From contig DAIOEK010000029.1 in NCBI GenBank assembly GCA_036746315.1, forward strand, positions 1-35,661: a stretch of DNA of 35,661 nucleotides. The letters are read 5' to 3'. The position numbers and the translations under genes are program-made. A model generated the notes under the pieces. It had not been told where the DNA came from. It did no database searches and worked only from the letters and a program-made list of their open reading frames with translations. The stretch comes from DAIOEK01 sp036746315 (lineage in GTDB: Bacteria > Chloroflexota > Anaerolineae > Anaerolineales > Anaerolineaceae). Shown here in pieces: positions 23,899 to 32,180 of the stretch. How positions within the stretch are numbered: position 1 is the first letter of the stretch; each line of letters begins with the position of its first letter.

Positions 23899-26232
23899 TT
23901 AATCACGTTGAATCGAATCCAGCAGTTTAAGGAAATTATCGACAATATCAGGGTCAAAGTGAAGCCCTTTTTGATCTACAAGATATTGGACCGCGTCTGT
24001 TTTCTTCCAGGCTTTTCTGTATGGTCGATCTGAAAGAAGCGCATCATATACATCTATTACTGCAAAAATCCGTGCCGGCAGTGGAATATCTCTTCCAGAT
24101 ATTCCTTCGGGATAACCTTTACCATCCCAACGTTCGTGATGATAGTAGGGGATATCCATGCTGGGTGTTAAGTATGGAATCTCCTCTATCATCTCACGCG
24201 CATATTTGGGATGATTTCGCATGACCACCCATTCATGATCATCAAGCTGTCCAGGTTTTAATAAGATGTTATCGGGGACGCCGATTTTTCCAATATCGTG
24301 AAGCAAGGCGCCGTGATATATATTTTTTCTTTGCTCCTCATTGAAATTGTAAAAATCCAACATTTGCAAGGTCAGATCCACAACTCTGCGACTATGATCT
24401 GCGGTCTCGTGCTCTCGAAGTTCAAGTGCATGAACCCAACCCAGCAATGTATCGGTGTAAGCTTGCTCAAGATCTTCATGTGCAATTTTTAGTTTGTTTT
24501 CTGCTTCAATTCGATGCGAGATGTCACGCGTAATTGACAATATGCATTTTTCATTATTGATTTCTATGACACGGGCAGACATCAAACCGGTTTTAATAAT
24601 TCCATCCTTAAATCGAAAACCTGCCTGCAGATTATCGACAAACCCCTTTTCGCGTAAACTACTTACCAGACGTTCACGATCCAGAGGGTCTGCCCAAATA
24701 TTGATTTCCATTGAAGTCTTCCCCACGACGTCGGCGCGTTCAAAACCTGTAAGGTTGGTAAATCCTTGATTAATATCAATATAGAGTCCATCTGCAAGCC
24801 GATTAATGTTGACTGCATCGGGGGAGGTATGGAAAGCTTTTGAAAACTTTTCTTCTGATGCTCTTAATGCCCTGGCTGTCTCAAATTTTTCTGTGATATC
24901 AGAAAACATTACGATGATATTCATAGGCGTTGAACGGAAGGCATGTACATCATAAGTACCAATGATTTTTTCATCAGTATACACTACCTGGTCATGTGCC
25001 CATGGTATGCCAAACCGTGCCGTATCGCGATATCTTTCGGGAATTTCTGTAACCGCCAGATTTGGAAAGGCATTCTCCATTGATTTACCAAGCAAAGTAG
25101 AGTGGTCAATATGAAGAATTTTATCCGCTGCAGGATTGTAACCATTAAATATTAGTTCCCCATCGCTGCGTAAGGAATACATATGGATACCCAGGGGGAT
25201 AAATGCAATTACATTCTGCTGCAATTGCTCGGTTTCGATCCTTCTTGCTTCAGCGATTTGGAGATGGGTAACATCCCGGCTGGAGATAATAAAACCATCT
25301 ACGTTACCATCGGGGGCTACTAATGGGACTCCTGATGTTTCAACATAAATCTCCGAGCCATTAGCATGAAGGCAGCGCATGTGAATGATGTGAGCAGTTT
25401 TATCCCTTGAAGCTTCTTCAATAGCGCTCATGATGTATTGGATATCATCGGGATGGACGATATCCAGCGCATTTTTATTTAGCAAATCCTGTGGATCGTA
25501 CCCCAGATTATTTTTGTAAGATGGCGAGGCATACCTGAAGATGCCTTCCGGAGAAATCTCAGCCACCATATCCGTGGAATATTCCGCTAAACGACGCAGC
25601 TGCGATTCACTTTCGACCAGAGAGACCTCGGCGGTTTCCCTGCGGTTAATCTCTTCTGATAACGCACTGTTGATTTCATTTTGCCTGTTGAAGAGCTGGT
25701 CGACTTGAGCATGGTAATATTCCTGGACGGCGGCAATGCCAATCAACAAAAAGAATGAAGTGAGAATAATTCCCAAGTCATTCACAGTGGAGGTGGGATG
25801 AATGATCAGTGTGGTATATGCATAGGCAAGAGTGGATAAAATCACCAATATCCGCTGGAAGATTTTATCCAACAGCATGCCGGCTAGAAATACACCCAAC
25901 GCATAGAAAAGCGTGCTTACCGGGCCGAGATAACCAAGCGAACTATAGATGCCCAGTCCAAAACATAATGCGGGAGGAAAATAGCGTGCCCAATGCCAGT
26001 TGCGTGTGCGGGATAGATACCAGAAAGGAAGTGTAACGATGATAAGCAGAACGATAACCAAAGCTTTCCTATAGTCCAATGCTTTCAGTAAAGACAGCAA
26101 CGCCAATATGGGAACTACGGAAATCTCCAATACCAGTACGAGGTGCAAAATATCGCGAGTCCATTTTTCACGGCGAATTGGATGATTGCCGGGATGCATA
26201 ACAGCTGAAAAAAACTCACGAAATTGCCGCAT
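23899..26232 (-). CDS. Membrane PAS-PAS-PAS-HD-GYP signalling protein
   Basis: A 777-aa predicted cyclic-di-GMP phosphodiesterase with membrane input. Six hydrophobic segments (about 29-50, 57-74, 84-101, 105-121, 127-144, 152-171) form an integral sensor; a coiled coil (175-212) leads to three PAS domains (about 212-328, 335-450, 460-575). The HD-GYP domain (about 592-770) has HD at 645-646 and HHERWDGKGYP at 698-708, with the metal ligands intact. Its HD-GYP domain is closely similar to that of the downstream gene, so the pair looks like a tandem duplication. It diverges from obg. Ligands cannot be predicted. Confidence 0.93.
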   Translation of the reverse strand: MRQFREFFSAVMHPGNHPIRREKWTRDILHLVLVLEISVVPILALLSLLKALDYRKALVIVLLIIVTLPFWYLSRTRNWHWARYFPPALCFGLGIYSSLGYLGPVSTLFYALGVFLAGMLLDKIFQRILVILSTLAYAYTTLIIHPTSTVNDLGIILTSFFLLIGIAAVQEYYHAQVDQLFNRQNEINSALSEEINRRETAEVSLVESESQLRRLAEYSTDMVAEISPEGIFRYASPSYKNNLGYDPQDLLNKNALDIVHPDDIQYIMSAIEEASRDKTAHIIHMRCLHANGSEIYVETSGVPLVAPDGNVDGFIISSRDVTHLQIAEARRIETEQLQQNVIAFIPLGIHMYSLRSDGELIFNGYNPAADKILHIDHSTLLGKSMENAFPNLAVTEIPERYRDTARFGIPWAHDQVVYTDEKIIGTYDVHAFRSTPMNIIVMFSDITEKFETARALRASEEKFSKAFHTSPDAVNINRLADGLYIDINQGFTNLTGFERADVVGKTSMEINIWADPLDRERLVSSLREKGFVDNLQAGFRFKDGIIKTGLMSARVIEINNEKCILSITRDISHRIEAENKLKIAHEDLEQAYTDTLLGWVHALELREHETADHSRRVVDLTLQMLDFYNFNEEQRKNIYHGALLHDIGKIGVPDNILLKPGQLDDHEWVVMRNHPKYAREMIEEIPYLTPSMDIPYYHHERWDGKGYPEGISGRDIPLPARIFAVIDVYDALLSDRPYRKAWKKTDAVQYLVDQKGLHFDPDIVDNFLKLLDSIQRD

Positions 26233-26369
26233 TCAAATTCCTGCATTTTTATTATAAATAAGAAATACTATACATGAAAGTATCGCCAAAATAAAATAAA
26301 AAATGGCTAAAAGTTGACAATATACCCCTAATCCATTCACACCCCTGATCTTTCCTTTATAATGGAGAC

Positions 26370-27626
26370 ATGTTTATCGATGAAGTTACCATATCAGTAA
26401 AATCTGGAAAAGGTGGAGATGGAATGATCCATTTTCATCGTGAAAAATATGTCGCCCGCGGCGGTCCGGATGGCGGCGATGGCGGAAATGGTGGAGATAT
26501 TATTTTCGAGGCTAATCCGCATATGAACACCCTGTACAGTTTTCAGCATCAGGCAAAGTATAAAGCTGAAGATGGACGTAACGGTGGAATTAACAATATG
26601 AGCGGTCGGAATGGGAAAGATACCGTGATCCAAGTGCCGACCGGAACCATTATTTTTGACGAGGATAACGGAGAAGTTCTTGGCGATCTGGTGGACACAG
26701 GTCAGCAATTACTTGTGTGCAAAGGAGGACGCGGTGGGAGGGGGAACCAGCACTTTGCCAGTTCACGCAACCAGGCACCGCGTACAGCAGAAAAAGGCGA
26801 ACCGGCGCAGGAAAAAATACTGCGATTGGAATTGAAACTTATCGCCGATGTCGGAATTGTGGGTATGCCCAATGCGGGCAAATCCAGTCTGCTGGCAGCG
26901 GTAAGCAACGCAAAGCCACAAATAGACAATTATCCGTTTACCACACTGGAGCCCAACCTGGGTGTAGTGGACCTGGGTGGCGATGATCAGCTGGTATTGG
27001 CGGATATTCCCGGGTTGATTGAAGGCGCCCACCTGGGGGCTGGGCTGGGCGATGCTTTTCTGCGGCATATTCAACGCTGCAGGGTGCTTATCCACCTGCT
27101 CAACGGCGAATCGGCAGATCCCCTGGCGGATTATAGCCAGATCAATAATGAGTTGGCTTTATTCGATGAAAAGCTGGGGGAAAAGTCGCAATTGGTGGTA
27201 TTAAATAAAATCGATTTACCGGAAGTTGCAGAAAAAGTGAAGAAACTCAAAGCTGCGTTCAAGAAAAAAGGCGTTGAATTGCTCACAGTTTCTGCTTTAG
27301 CCCGGATCGACTTGCAGCCCATTTTGTGGAAAGCCGCGGAACTACTCTCTCAAGCTCCTGAATTAGAGAAGCCCAGTGCACTCCCGGTCTACAAGCCTGA
27401 TGATACAGGAAGTTTTGAAATTGCACGCGATCCTGATGGCTGGAGGGTGGTTGGCAAATCCATAGAGCGATCCGCTTCGATGACCTACTGGGAATCGGAG
27501 GAATCTGTCAGGCGATTCCAGCGTTTGATGGAGCGCTTGGGAGTGGATGAAGCTCTACGCAAAGCCGGTATTGAGGAAGGCGACACGGTATTTATCGGCG
27601 ATTATGAATTGGAGTGGCAGGAGTAG
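26370..27626 (+). CDS. obg: GTPase Obg (CgtA), 50S assembly factor
   Basis: A 418-aa ribosome-associated GTPase. The glycine-rich Obg fold (1-157) has repeated GGDGG motifs (GGPDGGDGGNGGDI). The G domain (about 158-330) has G1 GMPNAGKSS (165-173), G3 DIPGLIEGA (212-220) and G4 NKID (279-282). A C-terminal OCT domain (about 345-418) completes the long form. ATG 26370 is only 7 nt after a TATAAT (26358-26363) and has GGAG at 2-nt spacing, so either the message is almost leaderless or the TATAAT is not the real -10. It is followed directly by nadD, the common obg-nadD arrangement. Confidence 0.96.
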   Translation: MFIDEVTISVKSGKGGDGMIHFHREKYVARGGPDGGDGGNGGDIIFEANPHMNTLYSFQHQAKYKAEDGRNGGINNMSGRNGKDTVIQVPTGTIIFDEDNGEVLGDLVDTGQQLLVCKGGRGGRGNQHFASSRNQAPRTAEKGEPAQEKILRLELKLIADVGIVGMPNAGKSSLLAAVSNAKPQIDNYPFTTLEPNLGVVDLGGDDQLVLADIPGLIEGAHLGAGLGDAFLRHIQRCRVLIHLLNGESADPLADYSQINNELALFDEKLGEKSQLVVLNKIDLPEVAEKVKKLKAAFKKKGVELLTVSALARIDLQPILWKAAELLSQAPELEKPSALPVYKPDDTGSFEIARDPDGWRVVGKSIERSASMTYWESEESVRRFQRLMERLGVDEALRKAGIEEGDTVFIGDYELEWQE

Positions 27627-27629
27627 GTG

Positions 27630-28226
27630 ATGCGAATCGGTGTGTTTGGCGGGACTTTTGACCCTCCCCATCTGGGACATCAAATCCTTGCCGCCGAAGC
27701 AGTACAGCAATCCGACCTGGATCGACTGTTGTGGGTATTAACACCGACCCCGCCGCACAAACTTCAGCAACAGCATACTGCACTGGAGCACCGGCTGGAG
27801 ATGGTGCGCAGGATGGTTGCTCTTCACCCGAAATTTGAGCTCAGTGAAGTGGAAATTCGTCGACCGGGCCCGCATTATGCGCTGGATACGATGCTGCTGT
27901 TGCAGGAGCAATATCCAGCGGATGTGCTTTGTTACCTGATAGGCGGGGATTCCCTTCGAGACTTGCATTTATGGCACAAGCCGGAAGCATTTATGAATGC
28001 CTGCGATGAGATTGTCGTCATGCGCAGGGCGGGGGCGAAGCTGGGCTGGCGGACAATTTCCTCCCAATTTCCAGTATTGAAGAAAAAGGTAAAATTCCTG
28101 GACGCACCTTTGATCGAGATTTCCGCAAGCAGAATACGTGAGAAAGCTGGTCAGGGAGAAACGGTCTGGCAGTATCTCACCCCCGAGGTTAATGCGTACA
28201 TCAAGGAAAATCGACTTTATCAATAA
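27630..28226 (+). CDS. nadD: Nicotinate-nucleotide adenylyltransferase
   Basis: Transfers AMP to nicotinate mononucleotide to form NaAD, the last but one step of NAD synthesis and also the precursor used by LarB upstream in the window. It is 198 aa, with the nucleotidyltransferase signature GGTFDPPHLGH (residues 7-17) and the C-terminal ISASRIREK (SxSxxR) ATP-binding motif. AGGAG is 6 nt before ATG 27630; a GTG directly in front (27627) is possible but less well spaced. It lies 3 nt after the obg stop, in one operon, and ends at a good terminator. Confidence 0.95.
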   Translation: MRIGVFGGTFDPPHLGHQILAAEAVQQSDLDRLLWVLTPTPPHKLQQQHTALEHRLEMVRRMVALHPKFELSEVEIRRPGPHYALDTMLLLQEQYPADVLCYLIGGDSLRDLHLWHKPEAFMNACDEIVVMRRAGAKLGWRTISSQFPVLKKKVKFLDAPLIEISASRIREKAGQGETVWQYLTPEVNAYIKENRLYQ

Positions 28227-28251
28227 GTCGTGATATTTATATATAAACAGG

Positions 28252-28285
28252 CACACCTCCAGTTATCTGGAGGTGTGTTGTCTTT
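28252..28285. terminator. Terminator of obg-nadD
   Basis: An 11-bp perfect stem, CACACCTCCAG (28252-28262) with its complement (28267-28277), TTAT loop, followed by TTGTCTTTT. On the minus strand TTTATAT follows, so it may also end the convergent sigma-factor operon. Confidence 0.88.
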
Positions 28286-28312
28286 TATGTGGCGCCGAAT
28301 TAAGTGGTCTTT

Positions 28313-29164
28313 TCAGTCCCGAACCAAATCCAGGGAGCCCAAATTCATGTTGATATTAATACTCAACACAGGCCCACTGCCATCGGTGGAATAACGGCTG
28401 CCATTTACTGTCCAGGTGCCGACAGTATTAATGTTCTTCATCTCACCATTCACCTTGATTTCAGCCTGCGTCCCGTCGGGGATAATGATCTTGATCGAAC
28501 TGACACCAGCTTCAATATCTACGCTGGCATCCTGTTGGAATTCACCGCTGAAATCCAATTCATAAGAGCCTGCGCCGCCCGAGAATTCCATTTCTTCAAA
28601 ATTGGCGTTTGCCAGCCCTTTCATTTTTATGGTGGAGGCGCCGGTGTTGTAATCCAATTTTTGCATTGTTACCGGGTTCAACTTGGAGAATGACACGGTA
28701 TTTGTGCTTGCGCCATCATCTATTTTCAAGCTGCTCAAAGCCAGACCGCCAAGCTCCATTTCGCCGCTGTACGCTCCGGCATTAATGGATAGGGCTATCG
28801 GTGTATTCCCCCCCAGGCTGAGATTCCAGTTGTTGATGACCTTCGATGATGGAAGACCTTTGATTCCCTGGGTTTCCTGTTTAATGGTTAGTTCGTCTTC
28901 ATCCCAGCTTACTTTGGGGTCCCACCCGGCGACATTATAGGTGACGGTGCCATCCACCAATGATTTTGCGCCAGAGTCGAGGGAAACTTTTGCCGCACCA
29001 ATCTCGAGATGCAGACTGACTGTATCCAACCCGGAAGGAACAGATTCATGGATATCCGCTGTTTCCTCGGGGATGGTATCTATGCTGGGTAAATTAACAG
29101 TAAAGCTGCAAGCCAAAGAAGTGATGGTAAGAATACCCAATAAAATAAATAACTGTTTTTTCAT
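28313..29164 (-). CDS. Toast-rack domain lipoprotein
   Basis: A 283-aa exported lipoprotein: the signal peptide ends in the lipobox ITSLAC with C19 as the lipidated residue. The remainder is rich in short beta strands with repeated Asp/Gly turns (for example LEIGAAKVSLDSGAKSLVDG, INAGAYSGEMELGGL, VEAGVSSIKIIIPDG-like strands). This is the pattern of toast-rack/LiaF-like domains that sense or respond to envelope damage. GGAG lies 8 nt before ATG 29164. It follows the bactofilin-like gene by 25 nt, as the fourth and last gene of the sigma-factor operon. The family call rests on strand pattern; function is inferred from context. Confidence 0.78.
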   Translation of the reverse strand: MKKQLFILLGILTITSLACSFTVNLPSIDTIPEETADIHESVPSGLDTVSLHLEIGAAKVSLDSGAKSLVDGTVTYNVAGWDPKVSWDEDELTIKQETQGIKGLPSSKVINNWNLSLGGNTPIALSINAGAYSGEMELGGLALSSLKIDDGASTNTVSFSKLNPVTMQKLDYNTGASTIKMKGLANANFEEMEFSGGAGSYELDFSGEFQQDASVDIEAGVSSIKIIIPDGTQAEIKVNGEMKNINTVGTWTVNGSRYSTDGSGPVLSININMNLGSLDLVRD

Positions 29165-29189
29165 ATAGATTTCTCCAATCTATGCCTTT

Positions 29190-30203
29190 TTATGCTGCAC
29201 TGTTCAGGGATGTACCCTGCGCAGTCGTATTTGATGTGCCGTCGTAAATTCTGGTACCAATTCGGGTGAGGATGACACCGCCCAGACCTATGAGAATGAT
29301 GATGGATACCACCAACCATCCAACACAGGGTATGAGTGTGATTACGCCTAAAACCAACCCCAGGATGAGCGTTCCCATTCCTGCCGAAACCGGCACCGCC
29401 CAGGTAGTTTTAAACAGACGTGCGATGCGATCACCCAATTCCGTACCCAGGGCTACCCAACCCAGATAACAGGCTAAAGCAAGCCCGACTACCGCAAGGA
29501 CTGCCACCGGAGCAAGGATGATACTGATGGCTAGGATCACAACGATGATAGGAAAAGCAATCAGGGTGAGCACCGCAACAAGGAAGCCAATCCAAGGGGC
29601 GGTGATGATTGCATTGGATACGCGATTGATGTGCTTGGGGACAAATAAGGCTACCAACATCGCCACACATGCACTGGAAATGCTAAAGAAGAAGATCGAA
29701 AGCAATGATCCCAGGAAATCGGTCACCTTTTTAACCAATCCGTTTTCAGAAGGAACCACCGGTTTTATCGGTGTTACGGCAGAAGGTTTTTCCGGAATGA
29801 CAAACCCGGAAGGGAGTGAGCCACCTTCTTTTACTTTGCCGTGGATTTCGGTTTTATCTGTCTTATTCAGCACGGAAGACACCAGATATACATCGCCCTG
29901 AACGACGGCAGTGTCTGTAAGGTTGGCAGACCCAGCAAAAAGATGAATGCTTTCTTCAATCGTTCCATCGACGGTCACCTGCCCGCCAACCAAAACAATG
30001 CTTCCATTCACCACAGCATTTTCCTCGACTCTTGCAGTTCCTCCGATGACGATCAAATTCCCATCAAGAGTTTGCCCGCTTTTGAGGGTGAATGAGCCGC
30101 CCAAGACTACCTGGTCTTCTGCAAGTGAGGCTGCATTTACCGGATGAGGAATGAGCAGGCTAACCAACAGGATTGCCCATAAAGACCATTTTAGTCGTTT
30201 CAT
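29190..30203 (-). CDS. Exported bactofilin-like beta-helix protein with C-terminal membrane domain
   Basis: I start this at ATG 30203 (337 aa), with GGAGG 5 nt upstream; the open frame extends to 30353 but lies over the anti-sigma gene. A cleavable signal peptide (1-24, ...PVNA|ASLAED) is followed by regularly spaced turns of a beta-helix (28-125: GGSFTLKSGQTLDGNLIVIG, VNGSIVLVGGQV, IHLFAGSANL, VQGDVYLVSS) as in polymer-forming/bactofilin domains. A Pro-rich linker (about 135-155) leads to four or five membrane helices (165-187, 203-233, 236-252, 272-291, 296-312). The beta-helix would lie outside the membrane, unlike true cytoplasmic bactofilins. The start overlaps the anti-sigma stop (ATGA). 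It is probably an envelope protein controlled by the sigma factor. Confidence 0.85.
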   Translation of the reverse strand: MKRLKWSLWAILLVSLLIPHPVNAASLAEDQVVLGGSFTLKSGQTLDGNLIVIGGTARVEENAVVNGSIVLVGGQVTVDGTIEESIHLFAGSANLTDTAVVQGDVYLVSSVLNKTDKTEIHGKVKEGGSLPSGFVIPEKPSAVTPIKPVVPSENGLVKKVTDFLGSLLSIFFFSISSACVAMLVALFVPKHINRVSNAIITAPWIGFLVAVLTLIAFPIIVVILAISIILAPVAVLAVVGLALACYLGWVALGTELGDRIARLFKTTWAVPVSAGMGTLILGLVLGVITLIPCVGWLVVSIIILIGLGGVILTRIGTRIYDGTSNTTAQGTSLNSAA

Positions 30204-30736
30204 GCTTCCCTCCTTTGCCCGGCGGTTATTTTGCGCAACGCGATGATCCACAAGGATACCCAGAAGGCTGCCAGCATGCCCAGGGCAATGCCTGCAATAC
30301 GGATGATGCCAACTGGGATCGCTGCAAAAAAGAATTGCACGGCAGACAACCATTCGATGGCATTGGCTGTAAAGTTAATGGACCGGACAATCCCTGCAAC
30401 CAGCACCTGGAAAAGGTTGATATCTTGAAACCATAATGCACCAAAATTTACCAGAACAATTGCGCCAGCTACTGCAAGCAGGGAAGAAAAAACAACCCAG
30501 GCTGCGAGTTGCTGCTCGCGATTAACCCTTTTTTCGGCATTTCGCTGCCATCGCACACTAAAACCGGGCGATGGATTCAATTCGGCAGATTGTTTGAATA
30601 GCCATTCCACCCCCCGTGCAGCTTCAAATAGATGCCGACATTCTTCACAAGTGGAGAGATGCTGTTTCAGCGAAATTCGCTGTTCTTCCAACAAGGTCTC
30701 TTCAAAGATCCAATCTTCAAATGGCTGATGGTTCAT
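30200..30736 (-). CDS. Zinc-binding membrane anti-sigma factor
   Basis: A 178-aa protein with an N-terminal zinc anti-sigma (ZAS) motif H26-x3-C30-x2-C33 (QHLSTCEEC), which holds the ECF sigma factor inactive. Membrane helices lie at about 79-100 and in a C-terminal hydrophobic block at about 130-167, where two helices fit. The HxxxCxxC motif followed by membrane segments is the standard RsiW/ChrR-ASD-like plan. It overlaps the sigma gene by 20 nt and the next gene by 4 nt, so stoichiometry is tightly coupled. The inducing signal is unknown but is probably sensed at the envelope. Confidence 0.9.
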   Translation of the reverse strand: MNHQPFEDWIFEETLLEEQRISLKQHLSTCEECRHLFEAARGVEWLFKQSAELNPSPGFSVRWQRNAEKRVNREQQLAAWVVFSSLLAVAGAIVLVNFGALWFQDINLFQVLVAGIVRSINFTANAIEWLSAVQFFFAAIPVGIIRIAGIALGMLAAFWVSLWIIALRKITAGQRREA

Positions 30737-31313
30737 GAGTCCTCCTGGCGGGAAGGGGTTGAGATGAGTTTTGCGTAAGCCATTCCTGAGCCATTAATTT
30801 TCTGGCACGGAACAGGCGACTTTTTACGGCACTAACAGTAAGATGTAACACTTTCCCTATCTCCTCGTCTGAAAAGTCGTACCAATAACGCATAATGACT
30901 GCTGACCGGTCTTCAGCGGATAACGCACAGAGAAGACCTCGAATTCTAGTCTGTTCTTCGGATTGCGCCGCGGCGCTCTCCGGCAGCATGGCTAGATCGG
31001 GGATGAAGTCGTCGGGCATCGCATCAATACTGACCGAGCCGAATCGCCTTTTGCGAATTTGGTCAATACAATAATGCGCTGCAATGGATAGCAACCAGGT
31101 AAGGAAAGGACGTTGTGAATCGTAAGATTGGATGTTTTTATAAGCTTTCCAGAAAGTTTCCTGTGCTGCATCTTCCGCATCAACTTCGTCCCCCAGCATG
31201 CGCGCGCACAGATTATAGACCGGCCTTTGATATTGTTCCACAATGGCTGTGAAATTTGCCGGGTCAATCGGGTGTTCTTTGGATTCCGATACATTATGCG
31301 CGGTCGCACTCAT
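30717..31313 (-). CDS. ECF RNA polymerase sigma factor (sigma-70 family)
   Basis: A 198-aa ECF sigma factor. Region 2 covers about residues 22-90 (YQRPVYNLCARMLGDEVDAE, DAAQETFWKAYKNI, WLLSIAAHYCIDQIRKRR) and region 4 about 125-175 (YDFSDEEIGKVLHLTVSAVK, SRLFRARK). The start is ATG 31313. It heads an operon with its anti-sigma factor, a bactofilin-like membrane protein and a toast-rack lipoprotein. A sequence of ECF-promoter form lies 33-58 nt upstream, consistent with positive autoregulation. The regulon probably deals with envelope stress; this is inferred from the neighbours. Confidence 0.93.
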   Translation of the reverse strand: MSATAHNVSESKEHPIDPANFTAIVEQYQRPVYNLCARMLGDEVDAEDAAQETFWKAYKNIQSYDSQRPFLTWLLSIAAHYCIDQIRKRRFGSVSIDAMPDDFIPDLAMLPESAAAQSEEQTRIRGLLCALSAEDRSAVIMRYWYDFSDEEIGKVLHLTVSAVKSRLFRARKLMAQEWLTQNSSQPLPARRTHEPSAI

Positions 31314-31345
31314 TTGATGCCTGCTGTTCTTGTTTCACATTCATA

Positions 31346-31371
31346 TACGAGCACAAGTTCAAAAGGTTGCA
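31346..31371 (-). promoter_or_regulatory. Candidate ECF-type promoter of the sigma-factor operon
   Basis: On the minus strand TGCAAC (plus 31371-31366) is followed after exactly 16 nt by CGTA (plus 31349-31346). The AAC core at -35 and CGTA at -10 with 16-nt spacing is the form of ECF promoters such as those of Bacillus SigW. No convincing housekeeping promoter is visible in the same gap. Confidence 0.55.
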
Positions 31372-31407
31372 AATTGGTGTGAGTTTATTTGTTTTTTGCA
31401 ATCTCAA

Positions 31408-32043
31408 TCAGAGAATGATTTCTTCCTTGCCGGCAAGCTTCTCGATAATTTTTTGCTCAACAATATCCATTGCTTTGGTATTGTGCACATAGTCCAGATT
31501 CTCCGTTTGAAGCGTGAGGACCGGGCACAAATCGAAATCTTTCATCCAATCTTCATAAAACGAATCCAGCAGCGAAAGATAATCTGCACTGATGCCGGTT
31601 TCAATGTTCCTGGCACGTTTTTGAATTCTGTCCATCAGTACTGATACAGGCGCGCGCAGCACAATCAAAAGGTCAGGCGTAGGAAGCTGACTGACGACCA
31701 GACGGTAAAGGCGCAAATAGGTATGGTAATCCTGCTCATTCAGGTTTCCCAGATGATTCAATGCCCGGGCAAATATAAAGGCATCCTCAAAAATGGAGCG
31801 ATCCAATATGGCTGAAACCGGATTATTGAACAATTGCAGATATTGCTCTGCACGATGCCCCAGAAAGAAGACCTGCAAGTGAAAAGACCAGGTTTTCATG
31901 TCCCGGTAGAAATCGGCCAGATATGGATTATCGGAAACAGATTCAAAGGCGGTTTTCCAACCCAGCCTTGATCCCATTCTCTCGGTGAGTGATGTCTTTC
32001 CCGATCCGATATTGCCGGCAACTACGACGATTTTTTTGCTCAT
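31408..32043 (-). CDS. Deoxynucleoside kinase (deoxyadenosine/deoxyguanosine kinase family)
   Basis: Phosphorylates deoxynucleosides for salvage into dNTPs. It is 211 aa with the P-loop GNIGSGKT (residues 10-17), the base-binding helix with a Trp/Gln pair (MKTWSFHLQVFFLGHR), the catalytic DRSIFEDAFIF segment (the D/E-R-S motif of the family), and the LID-like RIQKRARNIE. The length and motifs match the bacterial dAK/dGK and dCK group; the preferred base cannot be fixed. GAGG precedes ATG 32043. A TATAAT within ATGGGTATAATT (plus 32085-32080) may be its -10 box. It ends 94 nt upstream of the sigma-factor start codon, on the same strand. Confidence 0.9.
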   Translation of the reverse strand: MSKKIVVVAGNIGSGKTSLTERMGSRLGWKTAFESVSDNPYLADFYRDMKTWSFHLQVFFLGHRAEQYLQLFNNPVSAILDRSIFEDAFIFARALNHLGNLNEQDYHTYLRLYRLVVSQLPTPDLLIVLRAPVSVLMDRIQKRARNIETGISADYLSLLDSFYEDWMKDFDLCPVLTLQTENLDYVHNTKAMDIVEQKIIEKLAGKEEIIL

Positions 32044-32180
32044 CAGGTTTCCTCAGTGAACAGATGATTGATTCAAGAAATTATACCCATACACAGGCTT
32101 GCGGAATGAAATTGCCATTTGCGGAATACAATCGATATTATTGCGCACAGCATTCTCAAGGATAATTTTTGAATGATGTT

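Noticed and set aside
30204..30353. N-terminal extension of the bactofilin-like protein
   Set aside because: It overlaps the anti-sigma gene and would hide the clear signal peptide that starts at ATG 30203, where GGAGG is present.
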